Shown here: piece by piece, positions 1 to 5,548 of the stretch | Position numbering within the stretch: the stretch's first letter is position 1 | Layout: each line of letters begins with the position of its first letter | Source: JABDJL01 sp047614505 | GTDB taxonomy: Bacteria > Pseudomonadota > Gammaproteobacteria > Xanthomonadales > SZUA-36 | Direction of reading: 5' to 3' | NCBI GenBank assembly: GCA_047614505.1 | Contig: JBLHGQ010000142.1 | Coordinates: 1 to 7,350, forward strand | DNA length: 7,350 bases | Notes under the pieces: generated by a model | What the model was told of the DNA's origin: nothing | Databases searched by the model: none | What the model saw: only the letters and a program-made list of their open reading frames with translations | Program-made: the position numbers and the translations under genes

Positions 1-203
1 GAAACCACATTCGCGATGGCACTTGCTCCGCAAGCGCACCATCGCTCCTACGCTTCGTTATGCCTGGCTGCTAACTGAAACCACATTCGCGATGGCCCTT
101 GCTCCGCAAGCACACCATCGCTCCTACGCTTCGTTATGCCTGGCTGCTAACTGAAACCACATTCGCGATGGCACTTGCTCCGCAAGCGCACCATCGCTCC
201 TAC
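1..203 (-). repeat. Tandem array of three 76-bp REP-like hairpin units
   Basis: Units start at 1, 77 and 153, all in the same orientation. The first two are full 76-bp copies and the third stops after its hairpin at about 203. In each unit an outer 7-bp stem (GCGATGG at 13-19 with CCATCGC at 39-45 in unit 1) encloses an inner 5-bp stem (CTTGC 22-26 with GCAAG 30-34) and a 3-nt loop. On the minus strand the hairpin is preceded by GTAG (48-51 in unit 1), the layout known for REP elements mobilised by RAYT (TnpA-REP) transposases; GTAGGAGCGA resembles Pseudomonas REPs. Unit 2 differs from unit 1 only at 97 and 112, both in the unpaired internal loop. The array begins at the window edge and probably continues left. 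It lies just downstream of the minus-strand hydrolase gene, where such hairpins may stabilise or end the transcript. No RAYT gene is visible here. Confidence 0.85.
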
Positions 204-210
204 ATCAAAT

Positions 211-228
211 ACATTCTCGCTCCTACGC
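211..228 (-). repeat. Degenerate repeat copy lacking its hairpin
   Basis: The sequence ACATTC (211-216) is joined directly to TCGCTCCTACGC (217-228). In a full unit these two pieces are separated by the 29 nt of the hairpin (bases 13-41 of unit 1). This is therefore a fourth, partial copy in which almost exactly the hairpin is missing, and the usual 25-bp linker before it is also absent. Slippage or hairpin-guided excision could produce it; which one is inference. Confidence 0.6.
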
Positions 229-233
229 AATGA

Positions 234-247
234 TGAACACCTGTTCA
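234..247. other. Perfect 14-bp inverted repeat downstream of the hydrolase gene
   Basis: TGAACA-CC-TGTTCA is a perfect inverted repeat 4 bp past the hydrolase stop codon. It could add a weak stem to the 3' end of that transcript, but no T-run follows on the minus strand, so it is not a convincing intrinsic terminator. A small protein-binding palindrome is also possible. Confidence 0.3.
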
Positions 248-251
248 ACTC

Positions 252-1175
252 TTAATCAAAAACATCCAAATCCACCCCACTAACCACTTTACCTTCATAA
301 GCAGCTTGCACCTCTTTAAGCAGATCCTCATCGCTGGTTCCCCAATAAAGCTGGTGAAACAGCACAAGTAATCCAGGTTTGGCACGTGTGGCAATGTCCG
401 CCAGTTCGCTAGAGGATGTATGGAAACTGGAATGATAGTTCTGCCATACAGGAATACGGCGGGCAAAACCGGCAGTCGAATAAACCTCGTGCACAAGGAT
501 GTCGCAGCCATTGCAAATCTCAACCAACTTTTCATTGGGGCCGGTATCACCTGATACCACAATGCTTTTATCAGCCGTGTCGAAGCGATAGCCAAAGGCG
601 GGTTTCCAACTACCATGTGGCACCGAAAAGGCCGTGACCTTGACGTTCTCATCCTGGAAAATAACTCCGGGCTCAATTTCCGTAACTTCCACCTTATAGC
701 CTTCGGTATTTGCAGGTTCCAGCCCATTCAAGCGCACATCTATGTCAATTTTGTAGGCTAACTGGATATGTTCCGTCATGTCCTTAAGACCTTTGGGCCC
801 AAAAACTTTCAGGGGCGCCTCTCTTTCCAGAACCCAGGGAGTGAGTATCAGGTCCGGATAACCGCTTGTGTGATCAGAATGCAGGTGGGTCACAAAGGCA
901 TGCTCGAGCTTTGAAACCTCAAGGCCATTTATACCGTTTCTGTGGGCGGCTGCAGCACGGCGAACCACGCCTGGTCCGAAATCTACCAGATAGGGCGTGT
1001 CATTGACGACAATCGCAAGCGAAGGCCCAAATCTGTCCGGGTCTGCATTAGGGGTTCCTGTACCCAAAAGTACCAGTTGGGTTCGACTCTCCGGATTTTC
1101 CGGTTGCGCGGAATAAGCGGTCGATTCAAACAAAAGCCAAACTGTAATAAAAATAAGTAAATGGGTTACTTTCAT
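252..1175 (-). CDS. Exported metallo-beta-lactamase-fold hydrolase, RNase Z/AtsA-like
   Basis: A 307-residue protein with an N-terminal signal peptide (hydrophobic stretch about residues 5-16, likely cleavage near residue 22 or 23, TAYSA/QPE), so it should act in the periplasm or at the envelope. The mature part has the metallo-beta-lactamase metal site: HLHSDH at 97-102 (His97, His99, Asp101, His102), SVPHG with His187, SGDTG with Asp210, and a late His274. GTGTP at 38-42, HE at 229-230 and HTS at 252-254 match the RNase Z-like branch. That branch also contains secreted arylsulfatases of the AtsA type, which fit an exported protein better than tRNA processing does. The substrate cannot be read from the sequence. 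The start ATG at 1173-1175 gives a complete signal peptide but has no clear Shine-Dalgarno sequence. The gene is divergent from the winged-helix gene and followed by the hairpin repeat array. Family is confident; the sulfatase function is a guess. Confidence 0.9.
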   Translation of the reverse strand: MKVTHLLIFITVWLLFESTAYSAQPENPESRTQLVLLGTGTPNADPDRFGPSLAIVVNDTPYLVDFGPGVVRRAAAAHRNGINGLEVSKLEHAFVTHLHSDHTSGYPDLILTPWVLEREAPLKVFGPKGLKDMTEHIQLAYKIDIDVRLNGLEPANTEGYKVEVTEIEPGVIFQDENVKVTAFSVPHGSWKPAFGYRFDTADKSIVVSGDTGPNEKLVEICNGCDILVHEVYSTAGFARRIPVWQNYHSSFHTSSSELADIATRAKPGLLVLFHQLYWGTSDEDLLKEVQAAYEGKVVSGVDLDVFD

Positions 1176-1190
1176 AATGTTAATCGTAGA

Positions 1191-1219
1191 TTGTGGAATT
1201 TATAAACACGAAATATAAT
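1191..1219 (+). promoter_or_regulatory. Candidate sigma-70 promoter for the winged-helix gene
   Basis: A -35-like TTGTGG (1191-1196) and a perfect TATAAT (1214-1219) are separated by 17 bp, the optimal spacing. Transcription would begin near 1226, leaving about 34 nt before the TTG start at 1260. The region is AT-rich and also upstream of the divergent hydrolase gene, for which no equally good promoter was found. Only three of six -35 bases match the consensus. Confidence 0.55.
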
Positions 1220-1248
1220 TCATCATATAAACTCAGTAAAAATGCCGC

Positions 1249-1253
1249 AAGGA
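1249..1253 (+). promoter_or_regulatory. Shine-Dalgarno AAGGA that supports a TTG start at 1260
   Basis: AAGGA lies 6 nt before an in-frame TTG at 1260-1262. The upstream in-frame ATG at 1242 has no recognisable ribosome-binding site. The protein would then begin M-S-K-W, which agrees with my recollection that related winged-helix proteins begin M-[SA]-K-W. Confidence 0.55.
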
Positions 1254-1259
1254 ATTGTT

Positions 1260-2030
1260 TTGAGTAAATGGACCATTTTCAGTAACCACGGGCATGTGTT
1301 GCTTTTATTGGCACGCCAACCCGAATCGCGCCTCAGGGATGTAGCCTTGAGTGTGGGGATTACTGAAAGAGCTGTCCAGAAAATTGTCAAAGATTTGCAA
1401 GATGGCGGCATTGTAAGTGTCAGCAAACACGGGCGCAGAAACCGTTACCGGATACATTCACGAAAATCACTTCGCCATAAGCTTGAATCCCATCGTACTG
1501 TTGGAAATCTTATCAAGTTGATGAAAACGGAGCCTAAAACGAAAGCCCCGTTGGTAGAAAAAGTGGTGCTTCCTGCGTCAATGCCGGAGCCGGAGCAAGC
1601 CGTTCCGGAAATGGAAAATCCGGAAGTTGAAGCCACATTTTCGAAGGAACCACCTTTCGACGCGGATCCACCTTTCGACGCGGATCCACCTTTCGACGCG
1701 GATCCACCTTTCGATGACGATCCATCTCTCGATGACGATCCATCTCTCGACCCTGAACCAGCGTTCGCACCTGAAGAGATATTTATCGTTGAAGATGACG
1801 ACTGGTCAGATTTCGATGATGTTCCCTGGTCTGAACCGGATGCTGTACCGGAATCCGAAGCAGTTCCATCACCCGAACCGGATCCAGATCCCGAACCTGA
1901 GCTCGAATCTGAGCGGGTTGCAGAACCCGAATTTGTGCCTGATCCCGAACCCGAGTCAGTTCCCGAGCCAGAGCCTGAGGTGGAAATGCCCAAGAAGCCT
2001 GCCGATGATTTCCAGGGCTCCTTGTTCTAG
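1260..2030 (+). CDS. Winged-helix DNA-binding protein with long acidic repeat tail
   Basis: Read from the TTG at 1260 this is 256 residues; an ATG at 1242 would add six. Residues 1-88 form a compact MarR/ArsR-like winged-helix domain: a recognition region at about 25-52 (LRDVALSVGITERAVQ, then VKDLQDGGIV) and a basic wing at 53-66 (SKHGRRNRYRIH). Relatives as I recall them are about 110 residues and end soon after this domain. Here about 145 residues follow, almost all Asp, Glu, Pro and Ser: six PPFDAD-type hexapeptides at 131-166, a DDDWSDFDD patch, and then Pro-Glu/Asp alternation. The last residues are DDFQGSLF, and QGSLF resembles the beta-clamp binding pentapeptide. The tail is probably disordered and strongly negative, so it may compete with DNA for the basic wing (inference). 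It is the first gene of a likely three-gene transcript. Regulatory target unknown; it may control its own operon or the divergent hydrolase. Confidence 0.85.
   Translation: MSKWTIFSNHGHVLLLLARQPESRLRDVALSVGITERAVQKIVKDLQDGGIVSVSKHGRRNRYRIHSRKSLRHKLESHRTVGNLIKLMKTEPKTKAPLVEKVVLPASMPEPEQAVPEMENPEVEATFSKEPPFDADPPFDADPPFDADPPFDDDPSLDDDPSLDPEPAFAPEEIFIVEDDDWSDFDDVPWSEPDAVPESEAVPSPEPDPDPEPELESERVAEPEFVPDPEPESVPEPEPEVEMPKKPADDFQGSLF
1650..1757 (+). repeat. Six in-frame 18-bp tandem repeats in the acidic tail
   Basis: Units of 18 bp start at 1650, 1668, 1686, 1704, 1722 and 1740. The first three are identical (CCACCTTTCGACGCGGAT, encoding PPFDAD). The next three diverge to PPFDDD, PSLDDD and PSLDPE. 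The length is a multiple of three, so gain or loss of units keeps the frame. The identical 5' units suggest recent expansion by slippage. Confidence 0.9.
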
Positions 2031-2055
2031 TGCAGTGTTAAGCCTCTAGTAGATC

Positions 2056-2874
2056 TTGAACAACCAGCGAAAGACCATAGCAATTAGCGGGGCAGGAAGT
2101 GGCCTCGGAGAGGCTATGGCCTATCGTTTCGCCAATGCCGGATACATGGTCGCCGTAACGGATGCCAATGCAGAAAGAGCTGACCTCGTATTGGCCAATA
2201 TTATTGCTGCCGGAGGAGCCGGTTTTTCTCAGTCACTCAATGTCACCTCTGCACAAGACTGGGATGCACTACACCAGCGTATTGATAGTGAATGGGGTGG
2301 TCTTAGTGTGCTGATAAATAATGCCGGCGTCGCTGCAGCAGGACGACTGGAGGACTCAAGTATTGAAGACTGGCAGTGGGTGCTAGATATTGACTTGATG
2401 GGCGTGATTCGCGGCTGTCACCAATTTATACCCATGTTTCGTTCGCAGCATAAAGGCCACATAGTCAACGTTGCTTCCTTCGCCGGTATGGTTGCCGTTC
2501 CGCACCTTAGCGCTTATGCCACGGCAAAGGCTGCCGTTGTCGCCCTGTCTGAACAAATACGTGTAGATCTGGATCGCAGTGGAGTTCGAATCAGTGTTTT
2601 ATGTCCGGCCTATGTCGACACTCGCTTACTTGAGACTTTTCGAAGTAATAATGAACAAACCAGAAATCTGGCCAGCAAGTGGATGTCGAACTCCAGAGTG
2701 TCGGCTCAGCAGGTTGCTGATAAAGTTTTTGATGCAGTGGTCAAGAATCGATTCCTTATACTTACTCACCCTGAAACCCGTTGGGCCTTGCGGTTTAAAA
2801 GGTGGTTTCCCGGAAGTTTTCACCGCATTCTGGTTTCCGTGAGTCGCCGTATTACTAGGAAATTGAAGAAGTGA
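2056..2874 (+). CDS. Short-chain dehydrogenase/reductase (classical SDR)
   Basis: A 272-residue Rossmann oxidoreductase using NAD(P)H. It shows the cofactor loop SGAGSGLG at 11-18, the NNAG motif at 88-91, Ser141 (NVASFAG), and the catalytic Tyr154/Lys158 pair (YATAK). The position that normally holds the catalytic Asn in the NLMG motif is Asp113 here (DIDLMG). After the core, a basic C-terminus (about 242-272, rich in Arg, Lys and Trp) could touch membrane. The start is a TTG at 2056: the frame is closed by a TAG at 2050-2052, and no ATG occurs before the cofactor motif. No strong ribosome-binding site is seen, so translation may be coupled to the winged-helix gene that ends 25 bp upstream. 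It overlaps the next gene. The overall sequence resembles the group of SDRs often annotated only as short-chain dehydrogenase; substrate unknown. Confidence 0.93.
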   Translation: MNNQRKTIAISGAGSGLGEAMAYRFANAGYMVAVTDANAERADLVLANIIAAGGAGFSQSLNVTSAQDWDALHQRIDSEWGGLSVLINNAGVAAAGRLEDSSIEDWQWVLDIDLMGVIRGCHQFIPMFRSQHKGHIVNVASFAGMVAVPHLSAYATAKAAVVALSEQIRVDLDRSGVRISVLCPAYVDTRLLETFRSNNEQTRNLASKWMSNSRVSAQQVADKVFDAVVKNRFLILTHPETRWALRFKRWFPGSFHRILVSVSRRITRKLKK

Positions 2875-3938
2875 TGGCAGACTGGATGATTTATGGAGCC
2901 AATGGCTTTACCGGTCGCCTGATGGCGATCGAGGCGGCTCAAAGAGGCATGCGTCCGGTATTGGCAGGCCGCAACAGGTCGGCTATTGAATCATTGGCAG
3001 CAGAACTTGGGCTGACGTCTTGTGTTGTCGATCTTGGTGAAACAGAAAAATTGAAGGATGCGCTTCAAAAAATGAAACTGGTCATGCATTGCGCCGGGCC
3101 GTTCTCTGCTACCAGTCAGCCAATGATTGCGGCATGCCTTGCCAGTCAGACGCATTACCTTGATATCACCGGGGAAATCAGCGTTTTTGAAAATGCCTGG
3201 AAAATGGATGATGCTGCCAAACGGGCCGATGTCCTGTTGTGTCCGGGAGCAGGTTTTGATGTCGTGCCCACCGATTGTCTTGCAGCGAGGCTTGTTGAAG
3301 CCTTGCCTTCGGCAACCAGTCTGACCCTGGCATTTGAGCCGGGCGGAGGGCCTAGCCCCGGAACGGCCAAGACCAGTCTGGAGGGAATGAGCCAGGGTGG
3401 GCGTGTCCGCCGTGCGGGTAAACTGACAAAAGTCCCCCTGGCATGGAAAACGCGCAACATTCCTTTTCAGCATGCAGATCGCGCCGCGGTAACCATTCCC
3501 TGGGGCGATGTATTTACCGCCTGGGTCAGCACGGGTGTGCCCGATATCGAGGTTTATCTTTCGCTTCCTGCTGCGAGAATCCAAAAACTCAGGCGCATGC
3601 GATTCATCCAGCCGCTTTTTAAGTACCAATGGCTTCAGAATTTTTTGAAAAAGCGCATTGAGAAGAATGTTCCAGGCCCCGATCAACAACTCAGGACAAA
3701 TTCTCAAACTCAGCTATGGGGTGAAGTGGTTAGCGTTGATGGGCGTTCAGTTTCTGCCACCATGCAGACCCCCAATGGCTATGACATCACGGTCACCGCC
3801 GGGCTGGGTATCGTTGAGCATCTTCTGGAAAACGAGGTGACGGGTGGTTATATGACGCCTTCTTTGCTGATGGGAAGTGGCTATGCCGAATCGCTGCCGG
3901 GCGTTTCTATTCAACTTACTGAGCAGAAAGACGCCTGA
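2871..3938 (+). CDS. Saccharopine-dehydrogenase-like NAD(P)-binding oxidoreductase
   Basis: A 355-residue protein with an N-terminal Rossmann fold: GANGFTG at 9-15 is the dinucleotide loop, AGRN at 32-35 ends the second strand, and CAGPF at 74-78, YLDITGE at 96-102 and PGAGFDVVPTD at 125-135 are hallmarks of the saccharopine dehydrogenase-like family (COG3268 type). That family includes mycobacterial trans-acting enoyl reductases, so lipid or polyketide reduction is a better guess than lysine metabolism. The first codon can be GTG at 2871 (4-nt overlap with the previous stop) or ATG at 2874 (TGATG, 1-nt overlap); AAGAAG just upstream can serve as a ribosome-binding site. Either way translation is coupled to the SDR. 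The 3' end overlaps the convergent yigZ gene by 23 bp. Substrate not determinable. Confidence 0.88.
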   Translation: MMADWMIYGANGFTGRLMAIEAAQRGMRPVLAGRNRSAIESLAAELGLTSCVVDLGETEKLKDALQKMKLVMHCAGPFSATSQPMIAACLASQTHYLDITGEISVFENAWKMDDAAKRADVLLCPGAGFDVVPTDCLAARLVEALPSATSLTLAFEPGGGPSPGTAKTSLEGMSQGGRVRRAGKLTKVPLAWKTRNIPFQHADRAAVTIPWGDVFTAWVSTGVPDIEVYLSLPAARIQKLRRMRFIQPLFKYQWLQNFLKKRIEKNVPGPDQQLRTNSQTQLWGEVVSVDGRSVSATMQTPNGYDITVTAGLGIVEHLLENEVTGGYMTPSLLMGSGYAESLPGVSIQLTEQKDA

Positions 3939-4506
3939 CCACAGCCTTGCCACGGCTGATATCGGCCAATGACGAATTCAGCTCCGCAGAGCGAGTCTGC
4001 TCAACACTGATCACCAGCCGAACGCCTTCGGCTTCAAAATTTTCTGAGATTTTCCGGACGCCGAACTGTTCCAGCAAACTGTGAACGGTAGATGTCAGAG
4101 CGAAATCGAAGCTTAGCGAGTAATTCGCTCTGGGTTGCCATTCAACAATTTCTGCGCTGTCCAGACACTTTGCGGTTCCACCGCCATAGGCGCGAACAAG
4201 CCCTCCGATTCCCAGTTTGATACCACCAAAATAGCGGGTAACCACAACCATAAGCTGGTCAAGTTCCCGGCCCTGGATCATGGCCAGAATAGGCCGACCG
4301 GCCGAGCCTGAGGGTTCCCCGTCATCATTCGAGCGCTGAATATGATCGATTCGCCAGGCCCAGCAGTTATGGGTGGCTTGCGGGTCGGCCACAGATTCGT
4401 AAAAGGCCAAAGTATCTGCCTGGGTTTTGACCGGGGATGCATGTGTGATAAAGCGGCTTTTCTTAATGGTTTCTTCGAAACGACAAGCTGCGGCAAGTGT
4501 TTTCAT
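3916..4506 (-). CDS. yigZ: YigZ / IMPACT family protein (UPF0029)
   Basis: A 196-residue cytoplasmic protein of the normal length for YigZ. The conserved IMPACT domain covers residues about 15-125, with ATHNCWAW at 44-51, DDGEPSGSAGRPIL at 61-74 and VVVTRYFGGIKLGIGGL at 87-103. A C-terminal ferredoxin-like domain (DUF1949 type) covers about 131-193. Eukaryotic IMPACT inhibits the kinase GCN2; the role of the bacterial protein is not settled. The ATG overlaps the stop of the upstream membrane-protein gene by 4 nt (ATGA). A Shine-Dalgarno-like AAGGA abuts the ATG directly, which is too close to work well, and an in-frame stop at 4522-4524 rules out a longer protein. Translation is therefore probably by re-initiation after the upstream gene. 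It is the last gene of the minus-strand operon. Confidence 0.95.
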   Translation of the reverse strand: MKTLAAACRFEETIKKSRFITHASPVKTQADTLAFYESVADPQATHNCWAWRIDHIQRSNDDGEPSGSAGRPILAMIQGRELDQLMVVVTRYFGGIKLGIGGLVRAYGGGTAKCLDSAEIVEWQPRANYSLSFDFALTSTVHSLLEQFGVRKISENFEAEGVRLVISVEQTRSAELNSSLADISRGKAVVRRLSAQ

Positions 4507-5522
4507 TCCTTGCCAGCTGCTTCAGGATCAGCTTTTGTCACGAGATCTGGAGGCAGGGGGTAATCCGGCCAGCTTTCGCGGAACAATTTCAGTTCTGTTT
4601 GCCAGTCGGTCATTTGTCCTTCGTTATCAAGGATTTCGGATCGGGCACCACCCGATTCCGATTGGGATTTTAAGTCCAGAATTTGGGCAATCCATTCATC
4701 GGGTGACAGTGGACCGGTTGCCAGTGAGCTAGAAAACGACTCTTCGAGACTGGAGGCTTCTGCGGCCGGGATTTCTTCGCTCTTTTGTAAAGCGTCAATT
4801 GCCTTTGATTGCAAGGCTGAGCCGGTCTCCCGGGCCGGCTGATTTGCCACTGGCGGCGACTTGGCCAAAGAGCTGCTTGCCGTTGAGCTGCTTGCCGTTG
4901 AGCTGCCTATTTGTGAAGCAGGGGCCGGAGAAATAACTGCCGATGAATTTTCTGCTGGTGATTCAGTCGTTGGTGTATCGGCAGCCTGATTCAATCTGAG
5001 GTCTGCACTCTGTTTTACCTCACCCTCCGCTTCACGATGCTCCTGGCGGCGACTGGCAACTTCCTGTCCTTCACGCTGCACTTTCTGTACTGACACTGAC
5101 CTTTCACGGAGCATGTCATCTGCCGGTGCTTGTTGCAGGCTTTCTTCGAGTTGCTGTTGCTGCTTATCGGCCCCGGTCAGGTTCTCATCCCGAAATGCAC
5201 CCATATCGCTTTTAGCTCGCTTGGTTGAAATATCACCGTCCTTATCAATGCTCAACTCTTTGAAGTCCAGACGGTCCAGCTCAAAAGATGTGCTTGGAAC
5301 TTCACTGCGCTGTTGTAGAACCAGCGTCAGTCCCAACACCAGTACTGCTGCAGTCGCAGTGCCATGCATCCACCCAAAATTCCATGGCCGTATGGCTTTT
5401 GCTTCGACTGCGAGGCGGGCTTTGTTCAATATAGCCTGGTCCAGCATGGCAGGCGGTTCATCTGCATGAAGCGTGTGGTATTGATTTTCGATCTGCTTGA
5501 GATCCTGCTCAAAATCCTCCAT
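4503..5522 (-). CDS. One-pass membrane protein, putative anti-sigma partner
   Basis: I do not recognise a named family. The protein is 339 residues from the ATG at 5522, chosen because AAGGAG sits 6 nt upstream; an earlier ATG at 5552 would add ten residues and overlap the sigma gene stop by 4 nt. Residues 1-50 are a charged, helical cytoplasmic region (PPAMLDQAILNKARLAVEAK). One transmembrane helix follows at about 54-70. Residues 71-270 are low complexity: Gln/Glu-rich, then Ser/Ala/Pro-rich with STASS repeats. A small conserved-looking domain closes the protein at about 273-326 (SPDEWIAQILDLK, then FRESWPDYPLPPDL). Its position directly after an ECF sigma gene and its N-in, C-out layout suggest an anti-sigma factor, but it has no cysteine and so no zinc-finger anti-sigma motif. 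Alternatively it is a structural envelope protein controlled by the sigma factor. Confidence 0.82.
   Translation of the reverse strand: MEDFEQDLKQIENQYHTLHADEPPAMLDQAILNKARLAVEAKAIRPWNFGWMHGTATAAVLVLGLTLVLQQRSEVPSTSFELDRLDFKELSIDKDGDISTKRAKSDMGAFRDENLTGADKQQQQLEESLQQAPADDMLRERSVSVQKVQREGQEVASRRQEHREAEGEVKQSADLRLNQAADTPTTESPAENSSAVISPAPASQIGSSTASSSTASSSLAKSPPVANQPARETGSALQSKAIDALQKSEEIPAAEASSLEESFSSSLATGPLSPDEWIAQILDLKSQSESGGARSEILDNEGQMTDWQTELKLFRESWPDYPLPPDLVTKADPEAAGKE
4871..4900 (-). repeat. Two 15-bp tandem repeats in the membrane protein gene
   Basis: AGCTGCTTGCCGTTG occurs at 4871-4885 and again, identical, at 4886-4900, followed by a truncated third copy (AGCTGCC). On the coding strand they give repeated STASS pentapeptides in the disordered periplasmic linker, so length changes would be tolerated. 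Confidence 0.75.
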
Positions 5523-5528
5523 GCCTGG

Positions 5529-5534
5529 CTCCTT
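5529..5534 (-). promoter_or_regulatory. Shine-Dalgarno AAGGAG for the membrane protein
   Basis: On the minus strand AAGGAG is followed by 6 nt and then the ATG at 5520-5522. It is the strongest ribosome-binding site in this operon segment and lies inside the ten extra codons of the longer reading, so it decides for the shorter protein. Confidence 0.65.
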
Positions 5535-5548
5535 GGGGTTACCGGGAT

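Noticed and set aside
1..203. CRISPR array
   Set aside because: The units are 76 bp with identical linker sequence; there are no unique spacers and no cas genes.
245..727. 160-residue minus-strand frame
   Set aside because: It is a shadow of the hydrolase gene, which has intact metal-binding motifs in the other frame.
1445..1993. 182-residue Ser/Gly-rich minus-strand reading frame
   Set aside because: It is the reverse reading of the acidic Pro/Asp/Glu repeats of the winged-helix gene and its Ser-Gly pattern follows from those codons.
1627..2049. 140-residue plus-strand frame with HLSTRI repeats
   Set aside because: It is a shifted frame of the same 18-bp repeats, without a ribosome-binding site or any family motif.
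2991..3707. 238-residue minus-strand frame
   Set aside because: It lies wholly inside the oxidoreductase gene, whose motifs are clear, and shows no recognisable domain of its own.
3942..3957. Intrinsic terminator between the convergent genes
   Set aside because: The CAGCC/GGCTG stem has only 5 bp and no T-run on either strand, and it lies in yigZ coding sequence.
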